A stretch of DNA of 7,246 nt from Candidatus Methanophagales archaeon (GTDB lineage: Archaea; Halobacteriota; Syntropharchaeia; Alkanophagales; Methanospirareceae): contig JAGGZZ010000263.1 of assembly GCA_021161765.1 (NCBI GenBank), forward strand, positions 1 to 7,246, read 5' to 3'. Of this stretch, positions 1-6,416 are shown one piece after another. Made by a program: the position numbers and the translations under genes. The notes under the pieces were generated by a model, which was not told where the DNA came from, did not search any database, and was given only the letters and a program-made list of their open reading frames with translations. Position 1 is the stretch's first letter. The number at the start of each line of letters is the position of its first letter.

Positions 1-1
1 A

Positions 2-1897
2 TTTGACTGTGCTTTAAGTGATTCCAAAAAAGCAGTCCTTGAAACCTACAACAAATATAAAGGTCAGTTTGAAAATATGGAACCTGTTCTTCTAAGTGCT
101 GCAAAGGATAAAAAGGGGAATCCATTAGGGTTTTATAATTATTCAGAATACGATTTTAAGGCACTGCTTGAAGACCCGGAACATATTGAGCAGAATTTAA
201 TGCACTATCTTGATTGTTTTAGCAGCAATGTTCAGGATATTTTTGAGAATTTTCATATCAAAACCCATATTACCCGGTTGGCCAAGGCGGATCTGTTGTT
301 CCTTTTGATTAAGAAGTTCTCTGAATTAAAGGTTGATCTGCATCCCGATGTGGTTTCCAATCACGAGATGGGGACTATTTTCGAGGAATTAATCAGGAAG
401 TTTGCAGAGCAGTCAAATGAGGAAGCAGGAGAGCACTTTACACCCAGAGATGTTGTTGGATTGATGACGAAATTGATGTTTGTCGAGAACGGTGAAAATC
501 TGAAGAAGAAGGATATTATCAAAACCGTGTATGACCCTGCTTGTGGCACAGGAGGCATGCTCACGAGCTGTAAGGATTTTGTCACGAGCATGAATAAAGA
601 TGTTGATGTTGCTCTGTTTGGTCAGGAGGTAAATGAAGAGATATATGCTATATGTAAGGCAGATATGTTGATGAAGGGAGAAGAGGATAAGAATATCAGA
701 GGTCCTTTCAGCACACTTTCTAAAGACCAGTTCCCCGATAATAGATTTGATTTTATCATCTCTAATCCTCCTTATGGCAGGAAATGGGAACAGGATGAAG
801 ATGCTGTTAAGAAAGAGGCTGAAAAAGGTTTTGAATGGAGATTTGGGGCAGGACTGCCTCGTATCAATGATGGACAACTCTTGTTTTTACAGCATATGAT
901 TTCCAAAATGAAAGTCAAAGAAAAATCAAGAATTGCTGTTATTACAAACGGTTCTCCATTGTTTACAGGAGATGTCGGACAGGGAGAAAGTGATATAAGA
1001 AAATGGATGATTGAAAACGATTATGTTGAAGCTATAGTTGCTCTGCCAGATCAGTTGTTCTTCAATACAGGCATTTATACGTATATCTGGGTCTTAACAA
1101 ACGAGAAACCTGTTGAGAGAGTCGAAAAGATTCAGTTGATTAATGCCACTTCTTTCTTTAAAAAGATGCGGAAGAGTTTAGGGAACAAGAGAAATTACCT
1201 TGCTGATGACGACATTGATAAAATTGTCAGCCTGTATGATAGATTTGAAGAGAACGAATATTCAAGGATTTTTGATAATGAAGAGTTTGGATATACCAAA
1301 GTAATTGTTGAGCGCCCATTGAAGTTGAATTATCAGGTTACTGAAGAACGGCTGGAGAATCTGTATTCTGTTAAGGCATTTGCAAAACTGGCAGAGAGCA
1401 AGAAAAAAGACTCTGAATTAAGGTTAAAAGAAGAGGAAGAAAGGAAGAAGAAACAGAAACAGATAATCAGTGCTTTAAGAACTATTGGAGATAAATTATA
1501 CAAAAATTGGGATGAGTTTGAGAAGAAGGTAAAAGAAGCATTAAAAGAGTTTGATTTATCACAGAATTTTATTAAGAACATTATTCTTGCTCTGTCCGAG
1601 CATGATGACACTACCGATTATGTGCTGGATAAAAAGGGCAATAAAATGCCCGACCCTAAATTGAAGGATTCTGAGAAAGTTCCATTAAAGCAGGATATTG
1701 AGGAGTATTTTGAAAGAGAGGTTAAGCCCTATTATCCTGATGCGTGGATGGACAGGAAAAAGGATAAAACTGGCTATGAGATTAACTTTACAAAATATTT
1801 TTATGAATACAGGCCCCCAAGACCTCTGGAAGAGATTGAAAAAGATATCAAAGAGGTTACTGGTGAGATTCAGGAGTTATTGAAGGGAGAGCTTTAA
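2..1897 (+). CDS. hsdM: Type I RM DNA methyltransferase subunit HsdM, long form (5' partial)
   Basis: This is the modification subunit of a type I RM complex; it transfers a methyl group from S-adenosylmethionine to a base chosen by HsdS. The reading frame is open from base 2, and residues before ATG 77 (FDCALSDSKKAVLETYNKYK) still match the family's N-terminal helical domain. ATG 77 is therefore internal, and roughly 40-50 residues lie off the window (my estimate from family length). Visible are HFTPR at 434-448, the SAM-binding motif I DPACGTGGM at 533-559, a GQE motif near 629, and catalytic motif IV NPPY at 764-775. A lysine/glutamate-rich, probably coiled-coil stretch spans about 1380-1480. 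The C-terminal part (PYYPDAWMDRKK, YEINFTKYFY) is typical of the long HsdM subfamily. NPPY occurs in both adenine-N6 and cytosine-N4 enzymes, so the modified base is not settled. The stop lies one base before the next ATG, which implies co-transcription. Confidence 0.93.
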   Translation, partial: FDCALSDSKKAVLETYNKYKGQFENMEPVLLSAAKDKKGNPLGFYNYSEYDFKALLEDPEHIEQNLMHYLDCFSSNVQDIFENFHIKTHITRLAKADLLFLLIKKFSELKVDLHPDVVSNHEMGTIFEELIRKFAEQSNEEAGEHFTPRDVVGLMTKLMFVENGENLKKKDIIKTVYDPACGTGGMLTSCKDFVTSMNKDVDVALFGQEVNEEIYAICKADMLMKGEEDKNIRGPFSTLSKDQFPDNRFDFIISNPPYGRKWEQDEDAVKKEAEKGFEWRFGAGLPRINDGQLLFLQHMISKMKVKEKSRIAVITNGSPLFTGDVGQGESDIRKWMIENDYVEAIVALPDQLFFNTGIYTYIWVLTNEKPVERVEKIQLINATSFFKKMRKSLGNKRNYLADDDIDKIVSLYDRFEENEYSRIFDNEEFGYTKVIVERPLKLNYQVTEERLENLYSVKAFAKLAESKKKDSELRLKEEEERKKKQKQIISALRTIGDKLYKNWDEFEKKVKEALKEFDLSQNFIKNIILALSEHDDTTDYVLDKKGNKMPDPKLKDSEKVPLKQDIEEYFEREVKPYYPDAWMDRKKDKTGYEINFTKYFYEYRPPRPLEEIEKDIKEVTGEIQELLKGEL

Positions 1898-1898
1898 A

Positions 1899-3368
1899 AT
1901 GGAGGATAAGGATTTTGAACTTATTCTGAAAACTGGTGAAAGCTACTTTGTGGAATTTAAAGAAGGCGTTGATAAAGGTCTTGTAAAAGAAATCGTTGCC
2001 TTTTCCAATTCTCAGGGTGGTAGAATTTTTATTGGAGTGACTGACAGCGGGGAAATAAAAGGAATAAAAGTTACCAATAAGCTTAAATCTCAAATATTTG
2101 ATGCTGCAAGAAATTGTGATCCATCTATCGATATCAAACTATCTACATACAAAAACAAGGTATTAGTTGTTGAAGTGCCAGAAGGCGACAAAAAGCCTTA
2201 TTCGTGTTCACAAGGTTTCTTTATAAGAAATGGCCCAAATTCACAGAAACTTTCAAGGGATGAGATTCTTTCTTTTGCTTATACAGAGGGCAGATTAACA
2301 TTTGATGAGCAGATAAATGAGGATTTCATCTATCCAGATGATTTTGACAGACAGAAATTTAGTGATTATCTGAAAGAAGCAAGATTAACAGACATTAATG
2401 ATGATGAATCTTTACTTATTATTCTTGGTGTTGCTAAGAAGGTAAAAAGCAAAATTTTGCTGAATAATGCGGGTGTATTATTTTTTGCCAAAGACCCTGC
2501 GAAATTCTTTATGTCCTCAAAGGTTGTTTGCGCAGAATATCAAACCAATGATAAGGCAAATATTTTAGATAGAAAAATATACGATGAAGGAATTTTAGAA
2601 AACATAAAGCAGGCAATCAACTTTGTAAAAAGAAGGATAAAGATAGAGTTTGAAATAAAAACGGCAAGAAGGAAAGAAATACCTCAGTATCCTGAAGAAG
2701 CATATAGAGAGGTAATAGTAAATGCAATAATGCACAGAGATTATTTTGATAAATCTTCTGATGTTATGGTAGAGGTGTACAGGAACAAAATAGTTGTTTT
2801 TAATCCCGGTGGACTTGTTAAGTGGTTAAAGCCCGAAGAATTTGGCACAATCAGTAAAACAAGAAACCCTATTATTGCATCACTTTTAGCGAGAACCATT
2901 TTTGTTGAAAAGATGGGGACAGGAATTAACAGGATAAGGAAGGCAATGAAATCATCAAATTTGCCGGCTCCTGAATTCAAATTCTATGAACATTCTTTCT
3001 ATACGACTCTATTTGATAAAACAATGATTAAAGGTGCTGTAGCTGAACCACAGAAAACTGTGGAAAAAACTGGTCAAAAAATCCGGAATTTATCAAGAAA
3101 GGAGTTACTAACTCTGCTGGAAAATAAGGTTGGTAGTAGGTTGGTAGAAAAGGTTGGTAGTAAGTTGGTAGAAAACCAGCTAAAAATCATTCTTTTGATT
3201 TTAGAAGATGAAAAAATTACTAAAAATAAAATGTCTGAAATATTAAATATTAGTGATACTGCTGTTGATAAAAATATTTTGAAATTAAAAAATTTAGGTA
3301 TAATTAAAAGAGTAGGTCCTGCTAAGGGCGGACATTGGGAAGTGAAAGAACAAGTTATTATGGGTTGA
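1899..3368 (+). CDS. AlbA_2/Schlafen-type, GHKL-like ATPase and winged-helix protein
   Basis: A 489-residue protein of the group often annotated as 'ATP-binding protein' or 'putative transcriptional regulator' (COG2865-like). Residues about 12-125 form an AlbA_2 domain: GESYFVEFKEG at 13-23 and AFSNSQGGRIFIGVTDSGEI at 34-53. Residues about 258-372 form a divergent GHKL-type ATPase domain: REVIVNAIMHRDY at 270-282 (N-box like), FNPGGL at 301-306, RNPIIASLL at 322-330 and EKMGTGINRI at 337-346. A repeat-bearing linker (about 375-427) leads to a winged helix at about 428-482 (KMSEILNISDTAVDKNILKL). No signal peptide or membrane segment is seen, so it should be cytoplasmic. ATG 1899 is preceded by AAGGGAG at 1883-1889, nine bases away. 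It could be a DNA- or RNA-binding regulator of the RM genes, or an accessory defence protein, since the AlbA_2 fold is shared with Schlafen RNases. Its biochemical role is not shown by the sequence. Confidence 0.88.
   Translation: MEDKDFELILKTGESYFVEFKEGVDKGLVKEIVAFSNSQGGRIFIGVTDSGEIKGIKVTNKLKSQIFDAARNCDPSIDIKLSTYKNKVLVVEVPEGDKKPYSCSQGFFIRNGPNSQKLSRDEILSFAYTEGRLTFDEQINEDFIYPDDFDRQKFSDYLKEARLTDINDDESLLIILGVAKKVKSKILLNNAGVLFFAKDPAKFFMSSKVVCAEYQTNDKANILDRKIYDEGILENIKQAINFVKRRIKIEFEIKTARRKEIPQYPEEAYREVIVNAIMHRDYFDKSSDVMVEVYRNKIVVFNPGGLVKWLKPEEFGTISKTRNPIIASLLARTIFVEKMGTGINRIRKAMKSSNLPAPEFKFYEHSFYTTLFDKTMIKGAVAEPQKTVEKTGQKIRNLSRKELLTLLENKVGSRLVEKVGSKLVENQLKIILLILEDEKITKNKMSEILNISDTAVDKNILKLKNLGIIKRVGPAKGGHWEVKEQVIMG
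3126..3173 (+). repeat. Two 24-bp tandem repeats inside the linker of the first AlbA_2 gene
   Basis: Two head-to-tail 24-bp units, 3126-3149 and 3150-3173, differ at one base (G to A at 3163). They encode KVGSRLVE followed by KVGSKLVE. Each unit holds the octamer GTTGGTAG twice, 11 bp apart, so the octamer occurs at 3129, 3140, 3153 and 3164 and is read alternately as Val-Gly-Ser and as part of Leu-Val-Glu. The repeat lies between the GHKL-like and winged-helix domains. Gain or loss of a unit would keep the frame. Confidence 0.9.
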
Positions 3369-3380
3369 GGCAAATAAGTA

Positions 3381-3388
3381 AAGGAAGG
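3381..3388 (+). promoter_or_regulatory. Shine-Dalgarno sequence of the second hsdM
   Basis: AAGGAAGG lies 10 bases before ATG 3399, in the 30-bp gap after the preceding gene. It supports ATG 3399, as does the family-typical N-terminus that follows. I see no convincing -10/-35 pair in this short gap, so transcription probably continues from upstream. Confidence 0.7.
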
Positions 3389-3398
3389 AACAATAAAA

Positions 3399-4925
3399 AT
3401 GTCAAATAACGGTGCGCATCTGGGCTTTGAACAAAAACTCTGGAAAGCAGCAGACAAATTAAGAAGCAATATGGATGCCGCCGAATACAAACACGTTGTA
3501 TTGGGTTCGATTTTTTTAAAGTACATCTCGGATTCTTTTGAGGAGCGCCACGAGCAGTTACAAGAACTGGTAAGCGAGGGTGCTGACCCAGAAGACCGTG
3601 ATGAATACCGCATGGAAAACGTATTCTGGGTTCCAGAAAAAGCAAGGTGGAGTTATCTGCAAAAGAACGCTAAGCAGCCAGAAATAGGGAAAATAATTGA
3701 TGACGCAATGGAATTGATTGAGAAGGAAAATCCTTCATTAAAAGGTGTGCTGCCAAAAGATTATGCCCGTCCTACTTTAGATAAAAGAAGGTTAGGCGAA
3801 TTAATTGACCTTATCGGGACAATTGGCCTGGGGGATTATGAAAGCAAATCAAAAGACATTCTCGGCAGGGTGTATGAATATTTTTTAGGTGAGTTTGCCA
3901 GTGCAGAAGGAAAGAAAGGCGGACAGTTCTACACGCCAAAGAGTATTGTTAAGCTTCTTGTAGAGATGATTGAGCCATACAAAGGCAGGGTTTACGACCC
4001 TTGTTGTGGTTCAAGCGGAATGTTTGTTCAGAGTGAGGAATTTATACGTGCGCATAACGGACGGATTGACGACATTCATATTTTTGGGCAGGAGTCTAAC
4101 CCTACAACATGGAAGCTCAGCAAGATGAATCTGGCTATTCGTGGGATTGACGGGAATATTCAACTTGGGGATAGTTTCCATAATGATTTACATAAAGACC
4201 TGAAAGCTGATTTTATACTTGCTAATCCGCCATTTAACATGAGCGATTGGGGCGGAGAGCATCTAAGGGATGATGCAAGGTGGAAATATGGCGTGCCGCC
4301 GGTAGGCAATGCTAACTTTGCCTGGGTGCAGCATAAGATACATCATTTAGCACCGCACGGAATAGCGGGTTTTGTTCTGTCAAATGGCTCAATGAGTTCT
4401 AACACTTCAAACGAAGGAGAAATCAGGAAAAATATTGTTGAAGCGGATTTGGTTGATTGCATGATTGCTCTGCCTTCCCAACTATTTTACAACACTCAAA
4501 TTCCTGCATGCCTCTGGTTTATTTCCAGAGACAAGACAAACAACAAATTCAGAGATAGAAGCGGAGAAATCCTGTTTATTGATGCTCGCAATATGGGTGA
4601 AATGATTGACAGAAGACACAGGGAATTAACTGATGAAGAGATTAAGAAGATTTCAGGCACGTATCATGCTTGGCGAGGCGAAGGCGGAAAGTATGAAGAT
4701 GTTCCTGGATTTTGCAAGTCCGCAACTCTGGAAGAAGTAAGAAAACATGAACACATCCTGACTCCGGGAAGGTATGTTGGTTTTCCCGAAGAGGAAGATG
4801 ATGGAATTCCTTTTGAAGAAAAGATGAAAGAATTAACCGTTCAACTTAAAGAGCAAATGGAAGAAGGTAAGAAGCTTGATGAAGAGATAAAGAAGAATCT
4901 GGAGGGTATTGGATATGGCGTTTGA
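3399..4925 (+). CDS. hsdM: Type I RM DNA methyltransferase subunit HsdM, second subfamily (complete)
   Basis: A complete 508-residue HsdM, clearly a different subfamily from the gene at 2-1897. The N-terminal HsdM_N domain begins LGFEQKLWKAADKLRSNMDA at 8-27 and continues with YKHVVLGSIFLKYISDSFEE at 30-49. QFYTP at 176-180 precedes SAM-binding motif I, here DPCCGSSGMF at 200-209; Cys and Ser replace the more usual Ala and Thr/Gly, a variant I recall as normal in this subfamily. Catalytic motif IV is NPPF at 276-279, the form linked to adenine-N6 methylation in type I enzymes. The C-terminus (about 471-503) is charged and probably coiled-coil. The protein would pair with the HsdS at 6400 to form the modification enzyme, normally with two HsdM per HsdS. 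The TGA stop is three bases before the next ATG, so the downstream gene is probably translationally coupled. No domain appears missing. Confidence 0.95.
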   Translation: MSNNGAHLGFEQKLWKAADKLRSNMDAAEYKHVVLGSIFLKYISDSFEERHEQLQELVSEGADPEDRDEYRMENVFWVPEKARWSYLQKNAKQPEIGKIIDDAMELIEKENPSLKGVLPKDYARPTLDKRRLGELIDLIGTIGLGDYESKSKDILGRVYEYFLGEFASAEGKKGGQFYTPKSIVKLLVEMIEPYKGRVYDPCCGSSGMFVQSEEFIRAHNGRIDDIHIFGQESNPTTWKLSKMNLAIRGIDGNIQLGDSFHNDLHKDLKADFILANPPFNMSDWGGEHLRDDARWKYGVPPVGNANFAWVQHKIHHLAPHGIAGFVLSNGSMSSNTSNEGEIRKNIVEADLVDCMIALPSQLFYNTQIPACLWFISRDKTNNKFRDRSGEILFIDARNMGEMIDRRHRELTDEEIKKISGTYHAWRGEGGKYEDVPGFCKSATLEEVRKHEHILTPGRYVGFPEEEDDGIPFEEKMKELTVQLKEQMEEGKKLDEEIKKNLEGIGYGV

Positions 4926-4931
4926 AATATG
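4901..4931 (+). promoter_or_regulatory. Stop/start coupling site between second hsdM and second AlbA_2 gene
   Basis: The hsdM stop TGA (4923-4925) is three bases before ATG 4929. The best SD-like string, GGAGGG at 4901-4906, is 22 bases from that ATG, too far for normal initiation. Another ATG at 4915 is closer to it but meets a stop at 4930 after five codons. Ribosomes ending hsdM would therefore probably restart at 4929 (inference). Confidence 0.4.
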
Positions 4932-6339
4932 AACAAAGAAGATTTAATAAAAAAAACTTGAGGATATTGAATGGGAAGATTTTGAAGTCAAAGAAGCTAA
5001 ATCGGAGATTCCAAAAAACAGTTGGGAAACGGTTAGTGCTTTTTCTAATACTGCTGGTGGGTGGATTATTTTTGGCGTTAAAAAGGCAGGGAAAAAATAT
5101 TATATCTTGGGCGTAACAAATCCTGAAAAAATAGCAGAAGACTTTACTACTGTCTTAAGAAACGGCAACAAATTTAATAAGAGAATAGATGTTACCAGTA
5201 AAAAATATGATTTTGATTCAAAAAAAGTACTTGCCTTTTACATACCAAAAAAATCTTCAGGAGACAAACCTGTTTATTTTAATTCGATAAAAAACACATT
5301 TATACGAACTGCGAGTGGAGACCAAAGAGCAACACAGGAAGAAACTGACACTTTTTTTAGAACTGCTTCTTTTGAAGAGAAGGATAAGGAATTAACAAAA
5401 TATACGATAAACGACCTGGATGAAGAAACAATTATAAAGTATCGTTCTTATTTTGCACAAATGAATCCGGGGCACAGATATAATGCGTTAGGTAATAAAG
5501 AGTTTCTTCAGAAATTAAGTGTAATTATTGATGATCGTGTAACTCATGGTGGATTATTGGTATTTGGCAATGAAGATTCATTAATAAGAGAAATACCCCA
5601 CCACAAAATCGAATATTTAGAAATAGCCGGGATTTCTTATGAAGACGCACCAACAAGGTACAGTGTAAGGCTGACAAGCGAAACTAATCTTTTTACCGCG
5701 TTTTTTGATATCTACGAGCGATTGAGCAAGAAAATAGATGTCCCTTTCAGGTTAAAAGCAGGGTTCCGGGATGATGATCCGCCTCATTTACAGGCAATAA
5801 GGGAGGCACTGGTAAATCTTGTGATGCATACCGATTATTTTAGTCAGGCAAATCCAAGAATCCGTGTATTTTCCAATAGGTTTGAATTCTTTAACCCCGG
5901 AGCATTGCCTAAAGACATAGAGTTCATATTAAAGGAGGATTTTTCACTACCGAGAAATCCCATTATTGCCAAGATATTTAGATTTGTAAAACTGGCAGAA
6001 AATATTGGTAGTGGTTTTCATAAAATGATAAACGGCTGGAACTCGCACTACCATCTAAAGCCTTTAATAGAGGGTGATTTTGACTTTTACAAAATTACGT
6101 TTCCTACTACCACTACCCAGAAAACTACCCAGAAAACTACCCAGAAAAAATTATACGATAGAGAAAAAGAGATATTAGGAATAATTGAAAACAATCCTTA
6201 CTTAAACATGGAAGAAATTGCGAGAGTTATAGGATTGTCCAGAGTCGGAGTAAAGTATCATATAGATAAGTTAAAAGTAAAAGGCAAAATTAAAAGGGAG
6301 GGGAGCAAGAAAAAAGGGAAATGGGTAATGCAAAAATGA
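4929..6339 (+). CDS. Second AlbA_2/GHKL/winged-helix protein, frameshifted at an A8 tract
   Basis: From ATG 4929 the frame reads MNKEDLIKKT and stops at TGA 4959. The next frame, open from 4951 to 6336, encodes the rest of the protein. Removing one A from the A8 run at 4949-4956 joins them into 469 residues. In that numbering: AlbA_2 domain about 10-150 (FEVKEA at 18-23, AFSNTAGGWIIFGV at 37-50); GHKL-like ATPase about 280-390 (REALVNLVMHTDY at 291-303, FNPGALP at 321-327, RNPIIAKIF at 342-350, ENIGSG at 357-362); a TTQK repeat linker at 395-406; winged helix about 411-465 (MEEIARVIGLSRVGVKYHID). Starting instead at TTG 5107 would cut off the AlbA_2 core, and the next in-frame ATG is 5461, so neither is a likely natural start. 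The gene resembles the one at 1899 in architecture but is clearly diverged. It may be a sequencing error, a recent pseudogene, a phase-variable gene or a product of slippage. The role is unknown. Confidence 0.8.
4949..4956 (+). repeat. A8 homopolymer at the frameshift point
   Basis: Eight consecutive A residues lie 20 bases after the A of ATG 4929. Seven A would put the start codon in frame with the 469-residue protein; eight give a stop after ten codons. Such runs are prone to replication slippage, polymerase slippage and sequencing error, and the sequence alone cannot tell these apart. Confidence 0.85.
6112..6147 (+). repeat. Three 12-bp tandem repeats encoding TTQK
   Basis: ACTACCCAGAAA occurs three times without mismatch at 6112-6123, 6124-6135 and 6136-6147, preceded by a partial ACTACC at 6106-6111. 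It encodes TTQKTTQKTTQK in the linker between the GHKL-like and winged-helix domains, the same place as the 24-bp repeat in the gene at 1899. Copy-number change would alter linker length without a frameshift. Confidence 0.92.
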
Positions 6340-6416
6340 TTGAAATAAACTATCCTTTAAACTATCCTTTAAACTATCCTTTAAACTATCCTTTAAACCA
6401 TGAAACAAGAAACTAA
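6336..6416 (+). CDS. Possible 26-residue NYPL-repeat leader ORF before hsdS
   Basis: ATG 6336 overlaps the TGA of the preceding gene (ATGA, 6336-6339), the usual sign of stop/start coupling. The frame reads MIEI, then NYPL four times, then NHETRN, and ends at TAA 6414-6416, 17 bases inside hsdS in another frame. I recognise no family, and the peptide has no clear membrane or signal character. SD support is weak: a GGG-containing purine run near 6311-6318 is about 18 bases away. It could be a leader peptide that carries ribosomes to the hsdS start, or a chance reading of a DNA repeat whose 12-bp unit has no stop in this frame. Evidence for a real gene is the ATGA overlap and the absence of an SD for hsdS itself. 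Confidence 0.35.
   Translation: MIEINYPLNYPLNYPLNYPLNHETRN
6347..6398 (+). repeat. Four 12-bp tandem repeats between the second AlbA_2 gene and hsdS
   Basis: AAACTATCCTTT is repeated exactly four times (6347-6358, 6359-6370, 6371-6382, 6383-6394) and followed by a partial AAAC to 6398, one base before ATG 6400. The repeat fills nearly all of the 60-bp gap between the AlbA_2 stop and hsdS. In the frame of ATG 6336 it gives NYPL; in the hsdS frame every unit junction holds TAA, so hsdS cannot start further upstream. Each junction also forms the palindrome TTTAAA at 12-bp spacing. Confidence 0.95.

Noticed and set aside
77..79. ATG 77 as the start of the first hsdM.
   Set aside because: The frame is open to the window edge, and the 25 residues before ATG 77 match the HsdM N-terminal domain.
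3369..3398. A promoter or terminator between the first AlbA_2 gene and the second hsdM.
   Set aside because: Only 30 bp; no hairpin with a T-run and no credible -35/-10 pair, only an SD sequence.
3074..3645. Overlapping minus-strand ORFs of about 95-180 codons.
   Set aside because: They lie opposite well-supported genes, show no recognisable domain, and are low-complexity antisense readings; the same holds for 413-877, 1333-1611 and 2741-2980.
4922..5116. A 64-residue plus-strand ORF with a hydrophobic stretch resembling a membrane segment.
   Set aside because: It starts at a weak TTG and runs out of frame over the AlbA_2 N-terminal region, whose real frame gives a clear domain match; the hydrophobic run is an off-frame reading of the IIFGV-type strand region.
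5107..6339. TTG 5107 as the true start of the second AlbA_2 gene.
   Set aside because: The same frame is open back to 4951 and encodes the conserved AlbA_2 core upstream of 5107; a frameshift at the A8 tract explains it better.
6347..6398. A CRISPR-like array.
   Set aside because: The 12-bp units are directly adjacent, with no spacers, and far too short for CRISPR repeats.
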